From: Bradyrhizobium agreste
GTDB taxonomy: Bacteria > Pseudomonadota > Alphaproteobacteria > Rhizobiales > Xanthobacteraceae
Assembly: GCF_016031625.1 (NCBI RefSeq)
Contig: NZ_JACCHP010000001.1
Location: forward strand, 558,001 to 622,000
Direction of reading: 5' to 3'
DNA: 64,000 bases
A program made the translations under genes and the position numbers. This document shows positions 9,098 to 17,246 of the stretch, piece by piece. The notes beneath the pieces were generated by a model. The model was not told where the DNA came from, did not search any database, and was given only the letters and a program-made list of their open reading frames with translations. How positions within the stretch are numbered: position 1 is the first letter of the stretch; every line of letters starts with the position of its first letter.

Positions 9098-10848
9098 GTG
9101 TGCTTGTCGCAGTGCCGATCAGGCGGGCCTCGGCCCGCGCGGTGATCGAAAAGGGCCGTGGATGGAGCGCCCTCGACGAACTCGTGCTGTGGGCCCTGTC
9201 GCGTGAAGATCAATCTGCGAGCAAGCTCGCGGACGATCTCGGCCTGCCGCGACGCGTGGTCCTGGTCATGATCCTGCGCATGATGCGTTTCCGCCTGGTC
9301 GAATCCACGATCATCGACGGTCTTCCCGCATTCCGAACCACCGATTACGGAAGAGCGGTCGTTGCGAGCGGCTCGGAGATTCCGACGGCCAAGCAGCGGG
9401 CAACGCGGAACGTGGCGTTCGTCTACGACACCATCTCGGGAACGGTCTACAGGCGCCGCGACGTCCAGACCAAGTCGGACATCATGATCCAGAAGTTGCG
9501 CGAGAACGGCGTCGACGTACGCGATATTCGCGTGCGGGGAACGCTTCCGAAAACAACGCCACGTGAAAATTTTTCCCGCATTCAGAAGGTTCTTCGCGAA
9601 GACGAGAATTTGCTGTTTTTTGACGGGGACACGTTCTTCGAACGGCAGAACGAATTCATGATGGTCATCGTGGACGGCGATGACATGCGAGGACTCCCCG
9701 ACACAGCGCCGCAGGCGCTCGTGGCGGAGATCGCGCGTGTTTCGAAGTCCTCCGAGAAGGCTCGGCCGATCCTCGTCGACTCCATGATCCATGATGAGGA
9801 CGAAGGGCACGGGCTCCTTCCGCCTACACCGCTCAGGATCGAGGACGACGACGTGGTTTTCGGCGGTGAGGAGCACCGCGCGATCTTTAGGAAAATCATA
9901 GGACAGGCAACGCGTCGCATATTTATTCACTCGACCTTTCTTCGCGCCGATGGGTTCAACGCGTGGTCTCGCGAATTCAAGGATGCCGTGCGCAAAGGGG
10001 CGAAGATCGACATCTTTTGGGGATCCGGGACCCCCGATGATCCGGGCGAGAAGACCATGAAACATGCGACAGCGTTGGCGCAACAAATCGCGGCCGACCA
10101 ATTGTTGCGCGACCGCGTTCGCATCCATCTGAGGTCTACCGGTTCGCACGCCAAACTGCTCGCCGCCGACGACGGCCAGGAAAACTTTCTCGCCGTCGTC
10201 GGATCGTGCAACTGGCTCTACACGAATTTCAACAGGTTCGAGATGTCCGTGGTTCTTCGCGAACCGGCTTTGGTTGCGCAGACGCTGGAAAGCCTTGCGT
10301 CGCTCGTCTCTCGTCCGGGTATGCGTGCCGAGACTGCGGTGGAGCTGCACACACGGGCATCCACTCTTGCGCGGCGACCGCCGATTGGCGGTCCCCACCT
10401 CGCGAGATTCGTGTTCGGCTCATCGCACGACGCGGTTCTCAGGGAGGCCAGCGGAAGTCAGCCAAGTCGTTTCCTGGTGGCCAGCGACAAGTTCGGGAAC
10501 TCTGCTTTCCCTGGGGCGATCATCCCCGCCGAGGTTGCCGCAGCGACAGCCCGAACCGAGCCGGTCGTTATTTATGGCAGCACAACAGGTCAGGTGAGCG
10601 GGATCGGCGCGGCGGGACTCACAGCCGACGTAAGACAACGCGGAGTTCGATTGCTGCGGATCTCCGAAGGATTTCATGCGAAATTTCTGCTCTGGGGAGA
10701 TGACGATGTCGTCATCACAAGCATCAACTGGTGCTCATGGACGTCTCCGCCCCATTCGCCGCTAGGCGAAATCGGCGTCCACATTCATCGAACGGGGTTA
10801 GCTCGTTCGCTTGCACACAAGCTCTCGCTCGAATGGCCCCAGCTGTAA
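9094..10848 (+). CDS. mkoB: Phospholipase-D-type nuclease with two HKD motifs, Mokosh MkoB-like
   Basis: 584 residues. The start is the ATG at 9094, which overlaps the helicase stop (ATGA); the frame is open further upstream but inside the helicase gene. The N-terminus (to about residue 90) looks like a winged helix (SALDELVLWAL, SKLADDLGLPRRVV). Two HxK motifs of PLD-family nucleases are seen: SHAKLLAAD near residue 351, followed by VVGSCNW, and FHAKFLLWG near residue 527, followed by ITSINWCSW. Two motifs in one chain are what is needed for one composite active site. It is translationally coupled to the helicase, so the two products should act together, the helicase recognising or unwinding nucleic acid and this protein cutting it. 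Confidence 0.82.
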   Translation: MSVLVAVPIRRASARAVIEKGRGWSALDELVLWALSREDQSASKLADDLGLPRRVVLVMILRMMRFRLVESTIIDGLPAFRTTDYGRAVVASGSEIPTAKQRATRNVAFVYDTISGTVYRRRDVQTKSDIMIQKLRENGVDVRDIRVRGTLPKTTPRENFSRIQKVLREDENLLFFDGDTFFERQNEFMMVIVDGDDMRGLPDTAPQALVAEIARVSKSSEKARPILVDSMIHDEDEGHGLLPPTPLRIEDDDVVFGGEEHRAIFRKIIGQATRRIFIHSTFLRADGFNAWSREFKDAVRKGAKIDIFWGSGTPDDPGEKTMKHATALAQQIAADQLLRDRVRIHLRSTGSHAKLLAADDGQENFLAVVGSCNWLYTNFNRFEMSVVLREPALVAQTLESLASLVSRPGMRAETAVELHTRASTLARRPPIGGPHLARFVFGSSHDAVLREASGSQPSRFLVASDKFGNSAFPGAIIPAEVAAATARTEPVVIYGSTTGQVSGIGAAGLTADVRQRGVRLLRISEGFHAKFLLWGDDDVVITSINWCSWTSPPHSPLGEIGVHIHRTGLARSLAHKLSLEWPQL

Positions 10849-10900
10849 GAGACGACTTGGGAACGCCGCGCACCTGAACTCTCTTCGAATAAAGGCGCTT

Positions 10901-10924
10901 AAAAGGCCGACTTTTTCCGGCTTT
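10901..10924. terminator. Possible hairpin terminator after the helicase/nuclease operon
   Basis: An imperfect inverted repeat, AAAGGCCG / CCGGCTTT, closes over a T-rich loop about 55 bases after the stop of the PLD gene. The stem is short and not followed by a long T run on the + strand, so the call is weak. Confidence 0.3.
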
Positions 10925-10992
10925 GGGTCTCTCCTTCTGCAACTGACGATTGTACCAATGGCCGAGTGGGCTTCAAACCGTCGGGGGCAAAT

Positions 10993-12681
10993 ATGCAAAC
11001 GCAACAGACCCTGAGTGCAGAATTTCGCGCTCTTAGCTTCGCAGTCATAATCATGGCGTTCAGCCAATCAGCTGCCGCGCAAAATTTTTTGCTCAATGGA
11101 GATGTCGTGACGCCGTCAGGCGTCGTGCAAGATGGCTGGGTCTTTATCAAAGACGACAAAATCGTCTCGGTGACAGCGACCCAACCCAACGTGCAGGGCC
11201 AGATCGTTCGGTCGAGTGACTACATTTATCCAGGCCTTGTGGATCTACACAATCACCCAATCTACGACACGCTGCCACGCTGGACGCCGCCGCATCTCTA
11301 CAACAATCGGTATGAGTGGCGCAGGGATCCAGTTTATCAGAATGCGGTTCAGGCACCCGAAAGAAACATTGTTGCCGCCGAGTTTTGCGACATGGACGAG
11401 TTCGCTGAGATCAAGCAACTCATTGGCGGCACGACAACGCTTCTTGGTGTATCTGCGCCGGCTTTTGGCAAGCCAATGTACGATTGCATCAAGGGCCTTG
11501 CGCGCAATCTCGACTGGTACAGCGGATTTTACGGAACGAACATCGGGCACGAGCCGGTGGCGAACCCGCTCGGTGTCACGCCACCGAACTATTCGCTTAT
11601 CGCTCCGGATTGGCCGGGTGACATGAAGCCTGCCGATCTTCTAAAATATCAGAGCGGTTTAAGGGACGGCTCCATTAAGGCGTTCTTCATCCATCTTGCG
11701 GAAGGCAAGCGCACCGATGCGGAAGCACAGAGTGAATTTGGCCTCCTCAAGGATGACAAATTGCTCACAGCCAGCACCGTGATCATCCACGGCGTTGGCC
11801 TCGTTGCATCCGATTTTGCAGATATGAGCAAAGCCGGCGCATCGCTTGTCTGGTCGCCACGTAGCAATTTGGTTCTTTACGGCGAAACAACCGATGTCGA
11901 GACTGCGGCTCAACAGGGCGTGACAATTGCGATAGCGCCGGACTGGTCCCCGACCGGAAGTAGCAACATGCTGGCCGAGCTTAAGTTCGCCAGTGATTAC
12001 TCGACTACAAAGCTTAATGGGCTATTTTCAGCAAAGCAGCTCTTTGAAATGGCAACCTCTATCCCGGCTCGCATGGCGCATGTTGATCAGTTGCTTGGTA
12101 CGATCGAAGCCGGCAGACATGCCGATATCTTTATGATGAGTGGTCATTCACCCGATGCCTACTCCAACCTCGTGACGGCATCCCCATCGGATGTGAGCTT
12201 GACGATCGTGAACGGCGTGCCCGTATACGGAACGCCGGATCATATGGCGCAGGCCGGCGTGTCCACCACCGAAGATGTTTCAGTCTGCGGTGAAAAGCGA
12301 AGTCTCAACAGCCAAGCCTTGACAGTTAGTGGCGCATTTGCCGCTGCTACCGCGCAACTCGGCAACGCCTCACGGGACAAAACACCTCCCTTGGTCCCAT
12401 CGCGGAATGCAATTAACTGGCCGAACGGAGACATTAATCCTTTTCCATCCTGCACCACTCGCGTGCGTCGCGATCGCACCGATCGGCAGCTAACACGCTG
12501 CGCAAGCGTCCACTGCGTTTCCGTCGCAAGTGTGCCCTCGTCTCCTCCGTCGGTCCCAACGGCTACGTGTTGCGCAGCCGAGCGATGCAGGAAAAAGAGG
12601 CCGCTCTATTGGATGGTTTTGGATCTGGTGTGCTTGTCCCGCTGCAATCTCTGCGTGCTGCAGGTACGCCGCGCACACTAG
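10993..12681 (+). CDS. Secreted amidohydrolase-family enzyme
   Basis: 562 residues from ATG 10993 (GTG 10966 also in frame). The N-terminus carries a signal peptide: a hydrophobic run SFAVIIMAF, then SQSAAAQ as the cleavage region. The amidohydrolase fold follows: an N-terminal composite strand (GDVVTPSGVVQDGWVFIKDDKIVSV) and the metal-binding HxH as DLHNHP near residue 90. IIHGVGL, IAPDWSPTG and the C-terminal GRHADIFMM complete the pattern. It is an imidazolonepropionase/dihydroorotase-like hydrolase acting in the periplasm; the substrate is unknown. The last 75 residues or so (after PFPSCTTRVRR) turn Cys/Arg-rich and look like read-through into non-coding sequence, so the natural stop may have been lost. 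Base composition is more AT-rich than in genes to the right. Confidence 0.75.
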   Translation: MQTQQTLSAEFRALSFAVIIMAFSQSAAAQNFLLNGDVVTPSGVVQDGWVFIKDDKIVSVTATQPNVQGQIVRSSDYIYPGLVDLHNHPIYDTLPRWTPPHLYNNRYEWRRDPVYQNAVQAPERNIVAAEFCDMDEFAEIKQLIGGTTTLLGVSAPAFGKPMYDCIKGLARNLDWYSGFYGTNIGHEPVANPLGVTPPNYSLIAPDWPGDMKPADLLKYQSGLRDGSIKAFFIHLAEGKRTDAEAQSEFGLLKDDKLLTASTVIIHGVGLVASDFADMSKAGASLVWSPRSNLVLYGETTDVETAAQQGVTIAIAPDWSPTGSSNMLAELKFASDYSTTKLNGLFSAKQLFEMATSIPARMAHVDQLLGTIEAGRHADIFMMSGHSPDAYSNLVTASPSDVSLTIVNGVPVYGTPDHMAQAGVSTTEDVSVCGEKRSLNSQALTVSGAFAAATAQLGNASRDKTPPLVPSRNAINWPNGDINPFPSCTTRVRRDRTDRQLTRCASVHCVSVASVPSSPPSVPTATCCAAERCRKKRPLYWMVLDLVCLSRCNLCVLQVRRAH

Positions 12682-12947
12682 GAAACGTGCAGCGGGCGCC
12701 TTGCCCACATCCCGAGGATGCGTGTCGCTTTGGCTGGTAGATCGGGGCGCGCCTTGAAGCGCAGGTCAGGCTTTTGCTTGTCGATCGTCTCCGGTCGTAC
12801 GTCGGAAGCAACGCTGGGCGTGCGATGAAAACGAGAATGGAGATTGCGTCTACTGTTTGCCTGGCCAGCGTTCGCCAATGTCCGCCATTGCTTATTCGAC
12901 GGATATTCAACGACTTTTTCAAATCTGGTCTAAGTGATTGAAATATC
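12682..12947. other. Intergenic, no convincing gene
   Basis: Nothing assignable is seen here. On the + strand another frame stays open from about 12,460 to 12,738, with LLDGFGSGVLVPLQSL in it. It overlaps the doubtful tail of the amidohydrolase and could be a decayed gene. Minus-strand open frames across this stretch have an Arg/Ser/Cys composition typical of antisense noise. Confidence 0.4.
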
Positions 12948-12992
12948 TGGCGCTCCCTAGGGGGATCGAACCCCTGTTTCAGCCTTGAGAGG
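12948..12992 (-). other. tRNA-Glu(CTC) 3' half, attachment-site-like fragment
   Basis: Read on the minus strand, the sequence runs from CCTCTCAAGGCTG (anticodon loop CTCTCAA and the 3' anticodon stem) through the T arm (AGGGG-TTCGATC-CCCCT) to the acceptor AGGGAGC, G and CCA. The 5' half (D arm, 5' acceptor GCTCCCT) is missing: the bases before the anticodon loop no longer pair. A break inside the anticodon loop is the usual crossover point of tRNA-targeting integrases. By orientation the matching element would extend to the right, but no intact tRNA-Glu is seen in the window. Confidence 0.6.
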
Positions 12993-13158
12993 ACGATGGC
13001 AAAGCGCTTGAAGAAGGCGAGACTATTGAGCCAATCACCTCCGAACCGCGAACTGGCAACCGCACCAGTTTCGCACCAGAAACGACCGCATCGAAACGCA
13101 ACAAACGCGATCGAACGCAGGCGAAACCGCAGCAAAATCAGCGAAGGTGATCGATAGT

Positions 13159-13209
13159 CTGCCGCTCATAACGGTCTGGTTGCAGGTTCGAGTCCTGCCG
13201 GGCCCACCA
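13159..13209 (+). other. tRNA-Met(CAT) 3' half, attachment-site-like fragment
   Basis: The sequence GCCG-CTCATAA-CGGTC gives an anticodon loop with CAT. It is followed by a variable loop, a T arm GCAGG-TTCGAGT-CCTGC, the acceptor 3' strand GGGCCC and A-CCA. No D arm or 5' acceptor precedes it. This is the 3' half of an elongator-type tRNA-Met, as left at the far end of an element integrated in that gene. Since it lies on the + strand, the element should be the DNA to its left. Confidence 0.65.
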
Positions 13210-13407
13210 GCCTTCGCTCGCTTCGCGAGCTTCGGCTCGGCGAGCCAGCGCCACACATCGAAAGCGAAACGTGGGAAGGCTGCCACGCCGAAGCCAGCGC
13301 AGGGCGGAGGCGGGCCAGCACTGTCACCGCAAACCAGAAGCGATCATTTTCGAGCAGGCGGCGGAAAACTGAAAATCGTGCTCGACTGCCACCGCGGTGC
13401 GCATCGC
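13210..13407. other. Intergenic after the att-like site
   Basis: It starts with a self-complementary run built from CTTCGCTCGCTTCGCGAGCTTCGG, which can fold into a hairpin right after the tRNA fragment, and contains the string CACTGTCACCGCAAACC. Nearly the same string recurs at about 15,296 and 17,276, each time beside a gene end, so it may be part of a short dispersed repeat. No gene is seen. Confidence 0.4.
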
Positions 13408-14970
13408 TCAACCGCCGGACGTCCCTTCCGCCGTCGCCTCGCGCCCGTACCGCGCTCTGCCGCGCAGCGTTGCCTTGTTGCCGTCGAAGGTCAGCGTCCA
13501 GATCGAAGTTTCGCCAAGTCCCACATACTGGAAATCGAAGATGAAGGTCTGTTCGTTCTGCCACGAGCCCTTGGCGGCGCGAATGCCGAGGAAGCTCGGC
13601 GCGCTCTTGCGGTACAGGCCGTCGAGCCCGATCGGCCCGTCGAGTTGTCGCTGCGCCGGATCGCCCGCGGCCATCTGCACGATGTAGCGTGGGTTCTCGT
13701 CGGTCAGGAAGAGCACCAGCGATTTGATGCCGAGCGCATTGTCTGAGAATTTGTAAGTCTTCCCCGAGATCGCGGCAGCGATCGCCGGCGCGGCGCCGAC
13801 CTTGGTCGCTTTTTCGGTCGAGACCTCCGCGATCACCTCGGCCAGTCGACCGGCTGCCGCCGGGTTGGCCGGCAGCACAGAATCGGCCTTGACCGCGCCG
13901 GAGATGTCGTCGGCCAGTCTGCCCAAAGGACAAAAATCCCGCGCCGTCATCACGGCGACAATATCTTTTTCGGGCAGCACCATGATCACCTGGCAGTGAT
14001 ATCCGACCGCCATGTAGACGTGCTTGCCGGGAATCGCCCAGAATTGGTTGGCGTAGCGCAGCGCGGGATCGGACCGCGCGTTCATGTTGATGGTGGCATG
14101 GCCGACGGCCTCGAGAAAGTCCGCTGGCAGCAATTGCTTGCCATCCCATTCGCCGTTACGCAGATAGAGATAGCCGAGCTTCGCCATGTCGCGAGGCCGC
14201 ATCGCGAGGCCGAAGCCGCCAATCGGAAGCCGTTGCGGATCCCGGCGCCAGAATGGCGGCGCGATGCCGAGCGGGCCGAACAGCCGCTCGTTGGCATAAT
14301 CGGCGGTGTTCTTTCCGGTGAGCTTGCTGATGATTGCGGACAGCAGATGCGAGCCGCCGCTGTTGTAATAGAAGCTCTCGCCCGGCGCATGCGCCATCCG
14401 GCGGTCGAGGATGAACTTTACCCAATCGGGACTCGCGCCCATGTCCCGCATCGATTGTTCGCGGCCGCCTTCAAACCCCTCGTCCCAATCGAGGCCGGAC
14501 GTCATGTCGAGCAGGTGCTGAACGGTGACGGCCTTCTTGCGCTCGTCGCCCTCGGCGACTCTACGATCGGCAAAGAAATCCAACATTGGGTGATCGAGAC
14601 GATCTAGCAGGCCATCCTTGTAGGCCATCGCCGTCAGCGTCGCGACCACCGCCTTGGTGGCGGAGTTGATCGTGTGCGGCATGTCGGCGGTGAACGGCGC
14701 GTAATATGCATCGAGCACGACGCGGCCGTGGCGGGTCACCAGCAGGCTATCGAAGCTGCGCGTGGTACCGAACGCAACAAGCCTGGCCAGTGCGGCCGAA
14801 TCCATGCCCTGCTCCTCCGGCGTCGAGTTTTGCCAATGCGTTGTCGGCCACACCGCCTCATTACCCTGTCCGCTCGCGGCGCCAGAATGGACGCTGATGA
14901 GTAGGACAAGCATGCCCAGCATCGCCCTGTTTCGTGATGAACGCCCGACGAAACGATCAGCCACTTGCAT
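13408..14970 (-). CDS. Serine hydrolase, class C beta-lactamase-like
   Basis: 520 residues with an N-terminal signal peptide (hydrophobic MLGMLVLLISV, then SGAASGQ). The serine-active-site motif SxxK is visible as INSATKAVVATL and the YxN motif as FYYNSGGSH, at the spacing usual for the AmpC/esterase (S12) family. The classical third motif (KTG/HTG) is not evident; the region GYHCQVIMVLP may replace it. Members act in the periplasm as esterases, D-aminopeptidases or DD-peptidases. The C-terminal 120 residues form an extra beta-rich domain (FDFQYVGLGE) seen in esterase-like members. It is a single gene with its own transcription direction, just outside the proposed island. Confidence 0.82.
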   Translation of the reverse strand: MQVADRFVGRSSRNRAMLGMLVLLISVHSGAASGQGNEAVWPTTHWQNSTPEEQGMDSAALARLVAFGTTRSFDSLLVTRHGRVVLDAYYAPFTADMPHTINSATKAVVATLTAMAYKDGLLDRLDHPMLDFFADRRVAEGDERKKAVTVQHLLDMTSGLDWDEGFEGGREQSMRDMGASPDWVKFILDRRMAHAPGESFYYNSGGSHLLSAIISKLTGKNTADYANERLFGPLGIAPPFWRRDPQRLPIGGFGLAMRPRDMAKLGYLYLRNGEWDGKQLLPADFLEAVGHATINMNARSDPALRYANQFWAIPGKHVYMAVGYHCQVIMVLPEKDIVAVMTARDFCPLGRLADDISGAVKADSVLPANPAAAGRLAEVIAEVSTEKATKVGAAPAIAAAISGKTYKFSDNALGIKSLVLFLTDENPRYIVQMAAGDPAQRQLDGPIGLDGLYRKSAPSFLGIRAAKGSWQNEQTFIFDFQYVGLGETSIWTLTFDGNKATLRGRARYGREATAEGTSGG

Positions 14971-15121
14971 GCTCTACCCCTGCCTGGGTTGTTGCGCACC
15001 GCCACATCTACCACAAGCAGCAGCTACTTCATGACACAATTTAGAGAGATGCGGGGGAAGCGCCTTGCCAGCGAACCGCGCTCCATTGCCGGCCGCGCAG
15101 TCTCGCGAGCCGTCGCCCGGT

Positions 15122-15180
15122 GCGGCCTGTAGCTCAATGGATGGAGCCGGCCGCTCTTAACGTCTGGTTGCCAGCGCCAC
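15122..15180 (+). pseudogene. Degenerate tRNA-Met-like sequence
   Basis: The run GCGGCCTGTAGCTCAATGG followed by GGAGCCGGCCGCTCTTAACG and TCTGGTTGC has the D arm (GTAGCTCAATGG...GGAGCC) and an anticodon arm much like the tRNA-Met fragment at 13159. The anticodon loop here reads CTCTTAA, the 3' stem has lost a base, and the T arm is absent. It cannot form a tRNA. It is best seen as a decayed copy of the tRNA-Met target, about 2 kb right of the att-like fragment. Confidence 0.45.
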
Positions 15181-15254
15181 GAACTCCCAAAGAGACGAAG
15201 GTTATAACGCCGAAGGCCCGCAAGGCGAAGGCCGACGAGGGTGGACGAAATGCG

Positions 15255-15404
15255 TTACCGCGGTCCGCCGCCTCTGCTCGATGACGAGTTTAGTGCACTG
15301 TCACCGTAAACCCCTTTTTCGCCGAGGAAATCATCGAGCGTGGTGAGCTTGGCAGTGGAGCGGATTGTTCTCTTCTTCTTGGCCACATCCTTCTTCCTGG
15401 CCAT
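15255..15404 (-). CDS. Small basic hypothetical protein (49 aa)
   Basis: The N-terminus is lysine/arginine-rich (MARKKDVAKKKRTIRSTAKL), followed by TTLDDFLGEKG and a Ser/Gly tail. There is a reasonable ribosome binding site (AAGGAGAT) just before the ATG. The composition suggests a nucleic-acid-binding peptide, but the family is not recognised. Kept at low confidence because of its size. Confidence 0.4.
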   Translation of the reverse strand: MARKKDVAKKKRTIRSTAKLTTLDDFLGEKGVYGDSALNSSSSRGGGPR

Positions 15405-15445
15405 CTTGATCTCCTTGATTCGGCGCTCAGCGAGGAGCGCACTCC

Positions 15446-15530
15446 GTCATTGCGAGCGAAGCGAAGCAATCCAGGGGCCCTCCGCGGGAAGATTCTGGAT
15501 TGCTTCGTCGCAAGGGCTCCTCGCAATGAC
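15446..15530. repeat. Palindromic dispersed repeat (long hairpin)
   Basis: The left arm GTCATTGCGAGCGAAGCGAA, continuing as GCAATCCAG, is matched by the right arm CTGGATTGCTTCGTCGCAAG, continuing as GGCTCCTCGCAATGAC. The middle is a short GC-rich loop. This kind of element is scattered in many copies through Bradyrhizobium-type genomes. As RNA it would form a long stem-loop and may act as terminator or stabiliser between the two flanking minus-strand genes. Confidence 0.75.
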
Positions 15531-15691
15531 TGGGGAGAGAGTTGTGCAAGGCGCTGCCGATCCGTCCAGTTGGGGCCCGAACCGGCGCGGTGTTGCCTAT
15601 ACGCTCCCGAATCCCCAGCGAGGCCACTGCTCGGAAAGCCGGTCGGTGCTGAGCACCGTCGCCGGCCAACCCGTTTCGACGAGGCGGCCCG

Positions 15692-16009
15692 TCAACCCGA
15701 ATACTTGCGCCCCCAATTTCGCATGGCGGCCACAATCGGCCCGAGGTCGCGCCCCTTCTCGGTTAGCACGTATTCGGCCCGCGGCGGATTCATGGAATAG
15801 AACCGCCGCTCCACGACGCCATTCTTTTCGAGCGTCCTGAGACGCTCCGACAACGTGGTCGGAGCGATGCCATCGAGCGAGTCCTGCAGGTCCTGAAAGC
15901 GCCTCGCACCATGCGTGAGGAGGTCGCGCAGGATGAGGCAAGTCCAGCTCGCTCCAATGATGCTGAGTGTGTAGGCCACCGGGCCATCGGCGGGCTTTTG
16001 CTTGGGCAT
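15692..16009 (-). CDS. HxlR-family transcriptional regulator
   Basis: 105 residues from the ATG at 16009 (MPKQKPADG); an upstream in-frame start at 16033 would add eight. The family pattern is clear: YTLSIIGASWTCLILRDLL, RRFQDLQDSLDGIAPTTLSERLRTLEKNGVVERR (winged helix) and YVLTEKGRDLGPIVAAMRNWG. HxlR proteins usually sense small molecules or redox state and regulate a divergent gene. Here the divergent gene encodes an integral membrane protein, and a small inverted repeat lies between them. Confidence 0.88.
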   Translation of the reverse strand: MPKQKPADGPVAYTLSIIGASWTCLILRDLLTHGARRFQDLQDSLDGIAPTTLSERLRTLEKNGVVERRFYSMNPPRAEYVLTEKGRDLGPIVAAMRNWGRKYSG

Positions 16010-16046
16010 GGTTCCATCTTGGCGAATGATCACGATTTTGGCAATT

Positions 16047-16065
16047 GACTACATAAATCATAGTG
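16047..16065. promoter_or_regulatory. Putative HxlR operator and promoter region
   Basis: The inverted repeat ACTA-N9-TAGT lies in the divergent intergenic region and overlaps a TTGACT hexamer at 16045 that could serve as a -35 box for the membrane protein gene. The placement is typical for an autoregulating HxlR protein; the sequence itself is only a weak match. Confidence 0.4.
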
Positions 16066-16106
16066 ACATTCTGTTTGATAGTTACAGCAAAAGATGGGGT
16101 CTAGCC

Positions 16107-16853
16107 ATGACAGTTCCCGACTATCTCGTGACATTCGAGGCGGCCATCCGCCCACTCGTGGCGGCGATTGCACTGGGCCTCATCTGGATCGGCGCCGTCA
16201 GCATGGAAGGACCGGCACAATCGCGTTACGCAATTGCGGCCGTGCTGTCGGTGATTCTCGTGGCGTGGCTGGCGCTCGCCCAGTATCTGGGTTCGGCAAA
16301 TGCCTATGTCGCGACCAGTGAGAACGCAGCGCCGACCTTGCTGTTCGGCTTGCTGATCCCGCTGATGACCGCTGCCGTGGGCCTGCGCCTGTCGGGAAGA
16401 ATTGCAAGCCTCGTCTCCGCGATACCGCTGCACTGGATCGTCGCGGCGCAAATCTATCGCATTGCCGGTGGAATATTCCTCATCCTCTGGGCGGATGGGC
16501 GCCTGCCGTGGCAGTTCGCACTGCCTGCAGGGATTGGTGACGTGACGACGGGCTGCGCGGCCGTCGTGGTGGCAGTGCTGCTGGCGCAAAAGGCGCCAGG
16601 CGCTCTGAGGGCGGCCTACGGGTGGTGCCTGTTCGGAATCGCCGACCTCATCGTGGCGCTGACCATGGGGGCTATGACGTCCCCGGGACGAGCCCACCTC
16701 TTGGCCTTCGATGCGCCGAACCTGCTGATTTCATCCTATCCGCTGGTGATGGTCCCCACCTTCGCAGTCCCCCTGGCCCTCATGCTGCATGGCCTGGTTC
16801 TGTGGCGGCTAAGGCGGGAGAGCGCCTCGACCGGCAGTCTAGCCACGGCGTGA
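16107..16853 (+). CDS. Integral membrane protein divergent from hxlR
   Basis: 248 residues from ATG 16107; the longer frame upstream overlaps the regulator and operator and is not credible. About seven hydrophobic segments are seen (IRPLVAAIALGLIWIGAV, AIAAVLSVILVAWLALAQYL, TLLFGLLIPLMTAAVGL and others). No transporter signature is recognisable. The usual reading of such a pair is that the membrane protein is induced when the HxlR repressor binds its ligand. Confidence 0.7.
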   Translation: MTVPDYLVTFEAAIRPLVAAIALGLIWIGAVSMEGPAQSRYAIAAVLSVILVAWLALAQYLGSANAYVATSENAAPTLLFGLLIPLMTAAVGLRLSGRIASLVSAIPLHWIVAAQIYRIAGGIFLILWADGRLPWQFALPAGIGDVTTGCAAVVVAVLLAQKAPGALRAAYGWCLFGIADLIVALTMGAMTSPGRAHLLAFDAPNLLISSYPLVMVPTFAVPLALMLHGLVLWRLRRESASTGSLATA

Positions 16854-16887
16854 TCCTTCTGGCGATTGCAAAGGCAAGCCGACTTGC

Positions 16888-17246
16888 GGAACACGTGGAC
16901 AAACCGAGTGCCGCCGTTTCGGAATCCCTGCCCCGTGCTAGCCGCTCGGAACGGTTTGGCGGCGGCACGGATTCGTCCCGCAGGAGCGATCTCGCATGCT
17001 GATGACCAGGGAACGGCGGCCGGCGATCCGGACCTTACGGGGATGGGCCATTCACGTGCTGCAGGAGGCCAGCGCCATCTGCGAATGCGAGGAGCATGGC
17101 TGGGCCAGGGATCGGGCCGACCCGTACGCGCGGAAACGCGCGGTCGAACTTGCGCGCGAGGATCCGCCGAACGGCGTCTCCGCCGACCAAGTGGCGGAGA
17201 TCAACGACGTCCTCAATTCGACTGGCGATTCTTGTCCGGAGTGCCC
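16888..17246 (+). repeat. Duplicated segment, copy 1
   Basis: This copy starts with GGAACACGTGGACA and runs through the small gene at 16996 to TGTCCGGAGTGCCC. A second copy lies at 26612-26972 in the same orientation. The 80-base leader before the ATG, including CACGGATTCGTCCCGCAGGA, is as conserved as the coding part, which suggests a recent duplication or a conserved regulatory leader. Confidence 0.75.

Larger units (their letters stand above)
1..13209. mobile_element. Putative genomic island (right part) ending at a tRNA-Met att-like site
   Basis: The stretch is packed with accessory functions: XRE/ImmA, PIN-like, HEPN-like and helicase/PLD genes. The amidohydrolase at its end is visibly more AT-rich than the genes after 13.4 kb. 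It ends at a tRNA-Met(CAT) 3' half on the + strand, the scar usually left when an element integrates into a tRNA gene. With that orientation the intact tRNA and the integrase should lie left of base 1, outside the window. No integrase is visible here, so the left end is unknown and the island call is inference. Confidence 0.5.

Noticed and set aside
9013..10398. 461-codon minus-strand frame over the PLD nuclease
   Set aside because: Shadow of the PLD gene; no motifs.
13159..15180. Intact tRNA genes at the tRNA-like sequences
   Set aside because: All three tRNA-like stretches lack half of the cloverleaf, so they cannot be functional tRNAs.
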